This document shows, piece by piece, positions 54,853-62,803 of a DNA stretch of 64,000 nt (position 1 is the stretch's first letter; the number at the start of each line of letters is the position of its first letter). Origin of the DNA: Pseudomonas lijiangensis. Its GTDB lineage: Bacteria > Pseudomonadota > Gammaproteobacteria > Pseudomonadales > Pseudomonadaceae. The stretch lies in the NCBI RefSeq assembly GCF_018968705.1, contig NZ_CP076668.1, positions 1,178,001-1,242,000 of the forward strand, in the 5' to 3' direction. The notes below the pieces were generated by a model, which was not told the origin of the DNA, ran no database searches, and was given only the letters and a program-made list of their open reading frames with translations. Both the position numbers and the translations under genes were made by a program.

Positions 54853-55794
54853 ATGGAAAAAAGACAAAATTTTTTCAGTCAGGAACACTACAGTAATTTT
54901 TTGAGAGAGCATGATGAAGTAATAGAGTTTTTTAAAAAGAATATCTTTCAGTCTGACTCTCCTGAAGAGGAGGCAGCTCTTCGCTCAAGGTACTTTCAAA
55001 GTCTTGCATTGGACAGGCTTCTGGCCGCTTATACCGCAGGAGAGAAAATAGTTTCTTTACTGCCCCTCCTTGAGGAGCTGATTGAGAAATACGAAACTCG
55101 TCAAAAGGCGTTGGCTGAGTATCAGGGGTTACCAAAAATATCTCCATTGGCAATAGATGATTGGCCGAATCAATACGAAGAAGCAGTTCAGGTCATCAGT
55201 TTGTGCATACTTTTGCATCGTACTGATTTATTACCTCGCTTTGTGAAACTCATAGACGAGGCGGGTTATGCAGGGGATGACACTCTCTATGAGGCCTTGT
55301 TGAGTAAGGTGATGCCTGATCGATATGATGTGGATCAATGGTATCACGATGTTTACACGCCTCTTATTCAAGCGATCTATGTCGATAGTAAAGAGGAGGC
55401 ATCAAAACTCTTGAAGAAATATTGCCAACAATGGTATCCGGCCTTTAAACAAGCTCCTTGGCACGATACCCATCTCCAGGGAGAGGACGGAACATACGTG
55501 GGATACTGGGCTTTTGAGGCAGGAGCCATTGCATTTTTATACGGCATAGACGACAGCAAAATAGACCATATGGTTTATCCAAAAGACTTGGTCGAATACG
55601 CAAGAAATTATCAACCTGCCAATGAGTCTCAAGTTGCCCGCATAGATGCTGGTCAACCCTGCAGCAAAACCGGCTACTGGTTCACCCCCGCCCAAGCCAA
55701 CTCAAGACGCCATTTCCAGCAAGGCGAAATCATGCCTGACATCAGCGGTTCAAGCTGGGGCGATACGATTTGGTACTGGTCGGGTGAGAGTTAA
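54853..55794 (+). CDS. PoNi-type immunity protein (second copy, DUF1910/DUF1911)
   Basis: A 313-residue paralogue of the first immunity protein with the same domain order (ISPLAIDDWPNQYEEAVQVI, VDQWYHDVYTPLIQAIYVDS, GYWAFEAGAIAFLYGIDDSK). Its first three quarters differ clearly, but the last 194 bp before the C-terminal tail (55543-55736) are almost identical to 54450-54643, about nine differences. It has no matching toxin gene next to it, only the relic, so it may protect against another effector allele. TTG at 54838 would extend it by five residues. Confidence 0.85.
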   Translation: MEKRQNFFSQEHYSNFLREHDEVIEFFKKNIFQSDSPEEEAALRSRYFQSLALDRLLAAYTAGEKIVSLLPLLEELIEKYETRQKALAEYQGLPKISPLAIDDWPNQYEEAVQVISLCILLHRTDLLPRFVKLIDEAGYAGDDTLYEALLSKVMPDRYDVDQWYHDVYTPLIQAIYVDSKEEASKLLKKYCQQWYPAFKQAPWHDTHLQGEDGTYVGYWAFEAGAIAFLYGIDDSKIDHMVYPKDLVEYARNYQPANESQVARIDAGQPCSKTGYWFTPAQANSRRHFQQGEIMPDISGSSWGDTIWYWSGES

Positions 55795-55809
55795 TACGCA
55801 GCATTTTCA

Positions 55810-55853
55810 ATGGGCGCGCAACCTCGATTCTCTTCTGAAGGCTGCGCGCCCAT
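55810..55853. repeat. 11-bp inverted repeat between convergent genes
   Basis: ATGGGCGCGCA (55810-55820) pairs perfectly with TGCGCGCCCAT (55843-55853), 22-nt loop. It lies between the convergent immunity and DUF1835 genes and may act as a two-way terminator, although no T-run follows. Confidence 0.55.
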
Positions 55854-55861
55854 CCACTTTG

Positions 55862-57124
55862 CTACATGCCCGCAAGTGACTCACGCCAGACCGGCCGCAC
55901 CTGCTCATCAATCCCCCAATGAGGCTGACCGGGACGAACGCAGACGCCACCGACCCAACGCTCATGAGTCGCATGTTCCGGCCAATACGCCGCGCCACTC
56001 AACACCTGTTTGCCCAGCTCCGTAATCGTCAACAAGCGGCGAGGCCATTCCAGGTGAGTCTCCGACTCGATCAGCAAGGGACGCGGAGTATCGATCAGTG
56101 GCCGCATCATTGCGTGAAACATCATGTCTCCCAGAAACGGCAGCGGTTCGCGCTTGGCCATCAGCTCGGCGAAAACCCTGCCACAGGTTACCGGGCCAGC
56201 TTCGTCCACATACTGCAACGTCAGGCGCTCAGTGAGTGACAAACCATCCTGAATCCCCGGTAACTCCTGCAATTGCCGCAGCAGCGCTGGCGCGAGAAAG
56301 GGCAGGGCGGCATGGGTGTCATGCGCCAGTTTCGCAAGCTCCACAGGAGATGAATCGCAATACGCCAGCCATGCCCGACGCGCCAACAGCAGCGCGTCTT
56401 CATCCACCAGCTTGCGCTGTGGCCAAAGCCAGGCAAGCACATCCGGCGCCAGTTGGCCGATACCGATGAAGCGCTGGACGCCGGGCACCCGGTCCACCTC
56501 GATCAGCTCAAGCTTGCGCGGCAAACGCTCAAGGCCTGCCAACGCCCTGATCAGGAAAAGCTGATCATAAGCATCCGCTTCGCACCACAGCACGCTATGG
56601 GCGGCGTCGCTCAACTGCATGAGGTTGGAATATTCATCATCGAACCGTCGAGCGGCATCGGCCACCTCAATCCCGAAAGCCTCGTTGATGAACTGGCTGC
56701 GCAGCGCCTTGTACGCCTCGGCAGGCAGATCCTGGACCGGCCCCATGCACAGCGGGTCCGTCAGCATCCGGAACGAACCCTTGAACCCCGCCAGTTGCAG
56801 GCTGTGCGCAATGTCGTTGCCGCACCGCCAATGCACGGTTCGCGCTTCATCACTGGCCTCGAAGTCCGGGTGCCGCGCCGCAAAATCCACCGCATCCACA
56901 TGGGCCTTGAGCTTGGGCCAACTGCTGAAACCCAACTCCCGAGCGATCAGCCACTGGGCGTCGGACAAGGTCACAGACGCGGAGGAATGAGTACGTGAAA
57001 TCAGCGAAAGCTCATCAGGCGCAGCGCCAGTTTTCATGCGCTGCAAAAGCTCCTTGGCACGCTTGCGCTGCTGCTCAAGGTTGATACGGCCGTCATTGGG
57101 CAATGACGCAGAACGAGTAGACAT
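55862..57124 (-). CDS. DUF1835 domain-containing protein
   Basis: A protein of 420 residues starting at the ATG at 57124, which follows AAGGAG. The N-terminal part (RINLEQQRKRAKELLQRMKT, LSDAQWLIARELGFSSWPKLKAH) is a helical module often found at the start of such proteins. The rest fits DUF1835: TVHWRCGNDIAHSLQLAGF, CMGPVQDLPAEAY, and LWCEADAYDQLFLIRAL. The function of this family is unknown. Single gene on the minus strand. Confidence 0.85.
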   Translation of the reverse strand: MSTRSASLPNDGRINLEQQRKRAKELLQRMKTGAAPDELSLISRTHSSASVTLSDAQWLIARELGFSSWPKLKAHVDAVDFAARHPDFEASDEARTVHWRCGNDIAHSLQLAGFKGSFRMLTDPLCMGPVQDLPAEAYKALRSQFINEAFGIEVADAARRFDDEYSNLMQLSDAAHSVLWCEADAYDQLFLIRALAGLERLPRKLELIEVDRVPGVQRFIGIGQLAPDVLAWLWPQRKLVDEDALLLARRAWLAYCDSSPVELAKLAHDTHAALPFLAPALLRQLQELPGIQDGLSLTERLTLQYVDEAGPVTCGRVFAELMAKREPLPFLGDMMFHAMMRPLIDTPRPLLIESETHLEWPRRLLTITELGKQVLSGAAYWPEHATHERWVGGVCVRPGQPHWGIDEQVRPVWRESLAGM

Positions 57125-57379
57125 ACGATCTCCTTGCACAAACCTTGTCCGCTTGAAGGTCGGGAGTCGTAATGACAAATGGGGTGACGCATGATCCTGG
57201 GCGCAGCCCTTTCCGCGGAGGGTGGCGTGGATAGCGCCGAGCGGGAATATAGGCAACGGACACGATGAATGCAATGTTCACCGTGCTATCTCTGCATGGC
57301 TAAAAGGCCTCCCACAGGGTTATTCAATAACCTCAACTGTTCGACTTGATCCGTGGGACCGGATTTATCCGGGAAGGCG
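57125..57379. other. Intergenic region with REP-like motif
   Basis: No gene. Near 57354-57376 the motif GGGACCGGATTTATCCGGGA is present; the same motif recurs at 59341 and 60336. It is a short, inverted, Pseudomonas-type repeat between the MFS and DUF1835 genes. Confidence 0.6.
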
Positions 57380-58732
57380 TTACCGAGCCACCATCCGCAA
57401 ACTGCTGGCCACACAACCCGCCGCCGCAAAACCTGCACCCACCGCCAATGCCAGGCTTGGCCCACTGTCGCCGACCAGCCCGAAACACAGGGCAACCAGC
57501 GCTGCGCCGGTCGCCTGCCCAATCAGACGGGAACTGGCCACGGTCCCGCTGGCACCACTGGCTCGTTCCTTCGGGGCGGTGGTCATGATCGCCTTGAGGT
57601 TGGGCGCCTGAACAAAGCCGAACCCGATCCCGCAATAAATCATGCGAGCCACGATTTCGCTGGTCGAAGGATGGTCAGGCATCCACAGCAGCGACAGCAT
57701 GCCAGTACTCAAGATGGCCAGCCCGATGCTGCACAGCACCCCCGGCGGATAACGATCCGACAGCCGCCCGGCAAAGGGGCCGATGGCCGCCACCACAACC
57801 GACCACGGCGTCATCAGAAAACCGGTCTGGATCGGATCAAGGCCCAGCGTGCGTTCAAAAAAGAACGGCAAAGACACAAACGCCAGCCCCTGAGTCGTGA
57901 ACACACAAAACGCAGTGAGGGCCGACAAGGCAAACATCGGACGCTTGAGCAGATCCAGCGGAAACATCGGCGCCGGATGATTGCGCTCGCGACGCAACAT
58001 CAACGCCCCGGCGATCAGAAATACACCCAGCCCGAACAGCACACTGAACATGGATTCCAGTTGTGCGGCCTGACCTAATGCAAAGATGAGTGCGCCGAAC
58101 GTGATCGTGTTCAACAGCGCCGTCTTGTAATCAAAAGGCTGCTCGGCGCGGGTATGAGCCGTGGGCAAGGAGTTCCAGGCGAAGGCTACGGCAAACAGCC
58201 CGATAGGCAGATTGATCGCAAACAGCCAGGGCCAACTGGCGACTGACAGCACCAGCGAGGCCACGGTCGGGCCGATTGAAAAAGCGGTGCCCACCACCAG
58301 AGCATTCAGGCCCACCCCGCGCCCCAGATGCTCCCGCGAAAATATCTGGCCGATCAGTGCGGTATTCACGCTCATGATCGCACTGGCACCCAGGCCTTGC
58401 AGCACCCGTGCAGCGATCAGCGTGCTCAACGAATCCGCCAGACTGCACAGCCCGGAAGCCACGACAAACAAGATGAGGCCGCCCAGGTAAATCTTGCGCG
58501 GCCCGATGACACCGCCCAGCGCTGCCAACGGAAGCAGGGTCGCCACCGCTGCCAGTTGATAGGCATTGATGATCCACACTGCCGCGGCAGGTGGCGTGTT
58601 CAGATCTGCCGCAATCGCGGGCAGGGCGGTATTGGCAATGGCGATATCCAGCGTTGCCAGCGCGATGGACACCAGAATCGCCGCCATCGCCCGCCATTGT
58701 CGTGCGGTGAGTTGAGGTCCAGTGGAAGACAT
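57380..58732 (-). CDS. MFS transporter (DHA2 drug:H+ antiporter type)
   Basis: Inner-membrane exporter of 450 residues with about 14 helices. Motifs: LATLDIAIANTALPAIAADL in helix 1 (motif D1), WIINAYQLAAVATLLPLAALGG (helix 2), RVLQGLGASAIMSVNTALI and FAINLPIGLFAVAFAW (helix 6 of the 14-helix type). The substrate is unknown. It follows the carboxymuconolactone-decarboxylase-like gene by 8 bp, so the two are probably cotranscribed. Confidence 0.9.
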   Translation of the reverse strand: MSSTGPQLTARQWRAMAAILVSIALATLDIAIANTALPAIAADLNTPPAAAVWIINAYQLAAVATLLPLAALGGVIGPRKIYLGGLILFVVASGLCSLADSLSTLIAARVLQGLGASAIMSVNTALIGQIFSREHLGRGVGLNALVVGTAFSIGPTVASLVLSVASWPWLFAINLPIGLFAVAFAWNSLPTAHTRAEQPFDYKTALLNTITFGALIFALGQAAQLESMFSVLFGLGVFLIAGALMLRRERNHPAPMFPLDLLKRPMFALSALTAFCVFTTQGLAFVSLPFFFERTLGLDPIQTGFLMTPWSVVVAAIGPFAGRLSDRYPPGVLCSIGLAILSTGMLSLLWMPDHPSTSEIVARMIYCGIGFGFVQAPNLKAIMTTAPKERASGASGTVASSRLIGQATGAALVALCFGLVGDSGPSLALAVGAGFAAAGCVASSLRMVAR

Positions 58733-58740
58733 CGTTCAGG

Positions 58741-59157
58741 TCACGCCTGATCGGCGGCTTGATCAGCCTGAAACTTCTTCACCACTTCATTGGCAATCTT
58801 GAAACTGTCGAGCGCTGCCGGCACGCCGCAGTAGATACAGGCCTGCAGAAGAATTTCCTGAATCTCGGCGGGCGTCACGCCATTGTTCAAGGCACCCAGC
58901 ACATGCAGACGCACCTCGTTGGGCCGGTTGAGAGCTGTGAGCATGGCCAGATTGAGCATGCTGCGCGTCTTGCGCTCCAGCCCCGGACGAGTCCAGACCT
59001 CACCCCAGCACCATTCGGTGGTGATCTTCTGCATCGGAATCATGAAGTCCTCGACCTCATCGACCGACTTGTCCACATAAGCCGCGCCCAACACCTCGCG
59101 ACGCACCTCCAGGCCTTTCTTGAATTGCGGGTTATCGAACTCTTCTTTCAACGGCAT
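58741..59157 (-). CDS. Carboxymuconolactone decarboxylase family protein
   Basis: A protein of 138 residues of the CMD/AhpD fold. EFDNPQFKKGLEVRREVLGA and WCWGEVWTRPGLERKTRSML match the 4-carboxymuconolactone decarboxylase (PcaC) form, with EIQEILLQACIYCGVPAALD in the C-terminal helix. The single Cys does not form the CxxC of AhpD-type reductases. PcaC proper acts in protocatechuate breakdown; with no other pca gene here, a different lactone substrate is likely. First gene of a two-gene unit with the MFS exporter. Confidence 0.87.
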   Translation of the reverse strand: MPLKEEFDNPQFKKGLEVRREVLGAAYVDKSVDEVEDFMIPMQKITTEWCWGEVWTRPGLERKTRSMLNLAMLTALNRPNEVRLHVLGALNNGVTPAEIQEILLQACIYCGVPAALDSFKIANEVVKKFQADQAADQA

Positions 59158-59441
59158 GGCAGGCTCCGATATTCATTTTTATTGAGTCGCGACTGAAACG
59201 CCCAAGGTGTGGCCCCGGGGCGTGTATCGCCACTATAGCCATTTGCCGGAATAACAAAAATTCACAATTTTCATGATGTGCATTCCAGCGTGGAATGGTT
59301 TCGCGCTCCCGGCACGACACCTATCTGTACAGGCTGTGTGGGACCGGATTTATCCGGGAAAGCGCCACTTCTGCCAGCGATGTCTACCCGGTGCAGCAAG
59401 GCCGCATAAGCCACACGGCCTTACTCAATCACTCTGTTATC

Positions 59442-59963
59442 TCAGCGCCCCATCACCTTCCGCCAGAACCCACGCTCAGGCGAAGGTAAAGCCTCGGGCG
59501 CAACATTCGGCATATCCCGCAACCGAATCCAGGGCTCATCACGCCACTGCATCACACTCAACGACGTACCCGGCCACTGCAAATGGCTCAGCCTCGGATT
59601 ATCCAGCGTCACGTTCTGCGCCCCATGCAGCACCGGCAACACCTCATGCGTCAGCCACTGCCGCAACGCCCGGTTCTCAGGCACGTAATGATGAACCAAC
59701 AAGGCAAACGCCCCCGACTCGCTGACCATCAGCTGCTTTTGCCACTTGCCGTTAGCCTGCAACCAGACAACCCGACGCTGATCGGCATCCAGCTTGAGCG
59801 CCGACCGCTCACCCAGGGTTTGGCCCATCAGGCGAGCAAGGTCTGAGAGACAGAACCAGGCTTGGGATTCGGTGAAAATGGCGCGGAGCATGCGGCTGTG
59901 GCGCAGGAAGAGGGTGGCTTCAAAGTGGGAGGTACAAGGAATATCGCTGTTGAAATTTTGCAT
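59442..59963 (-). CDS. Bro-N domain protein, first copy
   Basis: A 173-residue protein with an N-terminal Bro-N domain (RAIFTESQAWFCLSDLARLMG, ESGAFALLVHHYVPENRALR, QWLTHEVLPVL), the DNA-binding module of baculovirus Bro and phage antirepressors. The C-terminal 55 residues are short and Arg/Trp-rich. It lies about 95% identical to the second copy. I chose the ATG at 59963 because it aligns with that copy; ATG at 59972 adds three residues. Phage antirepressors with this domain are controlled by C4-type RNAs, as seems to be the case here. Confidence 0.88.
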   Translation of the reverse strand: MQNFNSDIPCTSHFEATLFLRHSRMLRAIFTESQAWFCLSDLARLMGQTLGERSALKLDADQRRVVWLQANGKWQKQLMVSESGAFALLVHHYVPENRALRQWLTHEVLPVLHGAQNVTLDNPRLSHLQWPGTSLSVMQWRDEPWIRLRDMPNVAPEALPSPERGFWRKVMGR

Positions 59964-60022
59964 GGTTTTCATTCATCGGAAATGGCTGATGGAACTGCCC
60001 GAATTGTCGCCAAACAATGGGT

Positions 60023-60181
60023 GGCAGTTGTGTGTGGGTTGGCGAACCGGTAGCCATCTCCAAGCCCGGCAGGCCCGAAGGCCTCCCGCACACAACCGCC
60101 ATAACGCGATGAGCCGACAGGATAAAGCGCCGGCATCACGATGGGGAGAGATTTAGCTTTGTCGGGTCGCCAAACCCGGTC
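60023..60181 (-). ncRNA. C4-antisense-like structured RNA leader, first copy
   Basis: On the minus strand: GGTTTGGCGACC (60176-60165), a long stem with GCGGGAGGCC-TTCGGGCCTGCCGG, then GGTTCGCCAACC (60049-60038) and CAACTGCC (60030-60023). GGTTCGCCAACC is largely complementary to TTTGGCGACAA (60013-60005 region) and AACTGCC to GGCAGTT (59999-59993), 30 bases before the start codon. Two short complementary blocks before an antirepressor-type gene are the layout of phage C4 antisense RNA. The second copy shows a compensatory change here. Confidence 0.68.
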
Positions 60182-60436
60182 GCTGAATTGGTAGCGAACG
60201 TCGGAAGAGTAGCTTGGGGGCTGGGTGCGGGAAATGAGGGGATTCAGTTTGGGTTGGTTGATGGGGAGTAGGTGGTTGTAGGGCGGGTGTGAGTGTGGCG
60301 TAGGATTGGCCTTAACTGATCGGTATGAATTTGTAGGACCGGATTTATCCGGGAAGGCGTCAGTTCTGCCACCGATGTCTATCCGGTGTAGCAAGGCCGT
60401 ATAAGCCACACGGCCTTACTCAATCACTCTGTTATC

Positions 60437-60958
60437 TCAGCGCCCCATCACCTTCCGCCAGAATCCACGCTCAGGCAAAGGTAAAACCTCCGGCGCGACA
60501 CTCGGCATATCCCGCAACCGAATCCACTGCTCATCACGCCACTGCATCACACTCAACGACGTACCCGGCCAGTGCAAATGGCTCAGCCTCGGATTATCCA
60601 GCGTCACGTTCTGCGCCCCATGCAGCACCGGCAACACCTCATGCGTCAGCCACTGCCGCAACGCCCGGTTCTCAGGCACGTAATGATGAACCAACAACGC
60701 AAACGCCCCTGACTCGCTGACCATCAACTGCTTTTGCCACTTGCCATTGGCCTGCAACCACACAACCCGACGCTGATCCGCATCCAGCTTGAGCGCCGAC
60801 CGCTCACCCAGGGTTTGGCCCATCAGGCGGGCAAGGTCTGAGAGACAGAACCAAGCTTGGGATTCGGTGAATATGGCGCGGAGCATGCGGCTGTGTCGCA
60901 GGAAGAGGGTGGCTTGGAAGGAGGATGTACACGGGGAGTCGGATAGAAGCTTTTGCAT
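60437..60958 (-). CDS. Bro-N domain protein, second copy
   Basis: A 173-residue paralogue of the first Bro-N protein, with 11 differences concentrated in the first 15 and last 45 residues. The core LDADQRRVVWLQANGKWQKQ and HHYVPENRALRQWLTHEV is unchanged. The ATG at 60958 follows a leader with weak ribosome binding. Changes at both ends and none in the core point to purifying selection on the Bro-N fold. It stands next to CRISPR array 4. Confidence 0.88.
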   Translation of the reverse strand: MQKLLSDSPCTSSFQATLFLRHSRMLRAIFTESQAWFCLSDLARLMGQTLGERSALKLDADQRRVVWLQANGKWQKQLMVSESGAFALLVHHYVPENRALRQWLTHEVLPVLHGAQNVTLDNPRLSHLHWPGTSLSVMQWRDEQWIRLRDMPSVAPEVLPLPERGFWRKVMGR

Positions 60959-61019
60959 AGAGGCACACTTTTTATGGTCGCTGAAAAAAGCTGCCACGGA
61001 TTGTCGCCAAACAAATGGA

Positions 61020-61175
61020 GGCAGCTGTGTGAGGGTTGGCGAACCGGTAAAAAGATAAACCCGGCAGACCCGAAGGCCTCCCGCACACAACCGCCATAAC
61101 GCAGTGCGCAGAAGAATAAATCGACTGCTTCGCGATGGGGGAATTTATCTTTAGATCGGGTCGCCAAACCCGGTC
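61020..61175 (-). ncRNA. C4-antisense-like structured RNA leader, second copy
   Basis: Same layout as at 60023-60181: GGTTTGGCGACC (61170-61159), central stem GCGGGAGGCC-TTCGGG, GGTTCGCCAACC (61045-61034) and AGCTGCC (61026-61020). AGCTGCC pairs with GGCAGCT at 60995-60989, 31 bases before the Bro-N start. Compared with the first copy (AACTGCC/GGCAGTT) both sides changed together, keeping the pair. Confidence 0.68.
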
Positions 61176-61314
61176 GCTGCTGGGGCAGCGAATGACGGGA
61201 AGGGTAGCTTGGGGGCTGGGTTGGTAAAATGAGGGGATTCAGTTTGGGTGAGGGGATGGGGAGTAGGTGGTTGTGGGGCGTGTGTAAGTGTGGTGTAGGA
61301 TTTGACTGGCATGA

Positions 61315-62243
61315 GGGTTGGGCCGCCTGTGCGGCAGTGAATCCAACAACGCACTCTTCCTGCACTTCGAGGATTTTCTAAGCTGCCTATACGGCAGTGA
61401 AGCTGCCCGCCGAGTTCTACGACATGAATACATGTTTCTGAGCTGCCTACACGGCAGTGAAGTCGACGCCTCGGTGACAGAAGCCAACACGTTATTTCTA
61501 AGCTGCCTACACGGCAGTGAAGGCTGATCCCGAAGAGCTCGCTGCTCGCTGTCATTTCTAAGCTACCTACACGGCAGTGAAGCCTGAAACGGGAAAAAAT
61601 GTGTACGTGGGGTCTTTCTAAGCTACCTACACGGCAGTGAAGGCATCACCTGGTTTATGACTGCCTCGTTCAACGTTTCTAAGCTACCTACACGGCAGTG
61701 AAGAATCACCTGCCGAGCCCGCCAGTTCTGGCGGTTTTCTAAGCTGCCTACACGGCAGTGAAGGTAAAGACATCAGCGGTAAGCCTGGAAGCGCCTTTCT
61801 AAGCTGCCTACACGGCAGTGAAGGTGATTACCGGTCTGCCGCTTGTGTCCTGGAGTTTCTAAGCTGCCTACACGGCAGTGAAGAATTGGCTTTTGCAGTC
61901 GTCGCCCGGTCACTGTTTCTAAGCTGCCTACACGGCAGTGAAGGCCCATGGTGGGTGTTCTCTTTGGTGGGTAAATTTCTAAGCTGCCTACACGGCAGTG
62001 AAGGCAGGTGTGATGTGCAAACGTCCATTCGCTGTTTTCTAAGCTGCCTACACGGCAGTGAAGTGCGGCAGTCTGTAGAAGACAGCGTGACCATCTTTCT
62101 AAGCTGCCTACACGGCAGTGAAGATTTGCCAGCGCTGTGAATGCGGACGTCGTATTTTCTAAGCTGCCTACACGGCAGTGAAGGCGTTGCACGATCTTCG
62201 ATTGCGGCTCACCTGTTTCTAAGCTGCCTACACGGCAGTGAAG
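61315..62243 (-). CRISPR. Type I-F CRISPR array 4: 16 repeats, 15 spacers (remote)
   Basis: On the minus strand the 28-bp repeats read CTTCACTGCC-GTGTA-GGCAGCTTAGAAA, with the leader to the right. Repeats start at 61315 (degenerate), 61375, 61435, then every 60-61 bp to 62216. The repeat at 61375 has GTATA in the loop, that at 61435 has CTCAG. Repeats at 61555, 61615 and 61676 carry GGTAG in the stem. It lies 28 kb from the cas genes but uses the same leader, so the cas operon of this window should serve it. Confidence 0.97.
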
Positions 62244-62390
62244 TAGACACCTTGCCTAATAACTCTCCGTTTTTAAAGAGAAACCACCTGCCTGAAGCTG
62301 TTTTACCCTCTTTTTTGTGGCTCTCGTAAGTTATTGATTTTAAAGGGGGCGACGGAGTCTGAAAAAAGAGGGTCAAAAAGAGGGTGCGTT
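62244..62390 (-). promoter_or_regulatory. CRISPR leader of array 4, with IHF-like site
   Basis: On the minus strand the leader ends AGGTGTCTA and contains AATCAATAACTTA at 62339-62327 (IHF-like), and GACCCTCTTTTTTCAGAC as in array 1. The middle part differs from the others more than they do from each other. Confidence 0.78.
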
Positions 62391-62413
62391 AAGTCGTGGT
62401 TTGGCGCCGGACT

Positions 62414-62504
62414 TGTAGGAGCGACTTCAGTCGCGATAGGCCGGTACATTAAAAGGACATGTATTGCCTGGAATGCTGATTCGCGAATGAATTCGCTCCT
62501 ACAG
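62414..62504. repeat. REP palindrome next to array 4 leader
   Basis: TGTAGGAGCGA (62414-62424) pairs with TCGCTCCTACA (62494-62504). Same class as 19225-19274. Confidence 0.82.
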
Positions 62505-62531
62505 CCCCTGCAATCACCAAAACCCAGGCAC

Positions 62532-62558
62532 AAAAAAACCGGCTCAACTGGCCGGTTT
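62532..62558 (-). terminator. Terminator of tRNA-Leu
   Basis: On the minus strand AAACCGGC pairs with GCCGGTTT (62558-62551 and 62543-62536), loop CAGTTGA, then a run of T (to 62532). It lies 44 bp after the tRNA end. Confidence 0.85.
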
Positions 62559-62601
62559 CTTTTAAACCCAAGCTCTGCAACCGCTTGGGTGTCTTGCTGT
62601 T

Positions 62602-62686
62602 TGGTGCCCCGAGGGAGACTCGAACTCCCACTCCTTTCGAAAACGGATTTTGAATCCGCCGCGTCTACCAATTCCGCCATCAGGGC
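62602..62686 (-). tRNA. tRNA-Leu, anticodon CAA
   Basis: Minus strand GCCCTGATGGCGGAATTGGT to GGGGCACCA, 85 nt. Acceptor stem GCCCTGA/TCGGGGC with one U-G pair, D-arm GGCGGAATTGGTAGACGC, anticodon loop TTCAAAA (CAA, decoding UUG), a long variable arm typical of class II tRNA-Leu, TPsiC arm GGGAGTTCGAGTCTCCC, and encoded CCA. Confidence 0.95.
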
Positions 62687-62803
62687 TCAATGGCGGCGAA
62701 GTATAGGGATGCGCATATCATTGGTCAACAAGGTTTTTTGCAGGTTTTTTACTAATCCGTCCAAACCGGATAAACTCCCCGGCCCTGCTTATCGAACACC
62801 ATC

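Larger units (their letters stand above)
59336..60330. repeat. Tandem duplication unit 1 (Bro-N gene plus structured leader)
   Basis: This block of about 1 kb repeats at 60331-61312. Both begin with GGACCGGATTTATCCGGGAA, share a terminator-like GCATAAGCCACACGGCCTTA-type segment, the Bro-N gene, the structured leader, and the end GGTGGTTGTGGGGCG-like stretch. It looks like an in-place duplication. Confidence 0.85.
60331..61312. repeat. Tandem duplication unit 2
   Basis: Second copy of the block at 59336-60330. It ends directly before the degenerate distal repeat of CRISPR array 4 (61315). Confidence 0.85.
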
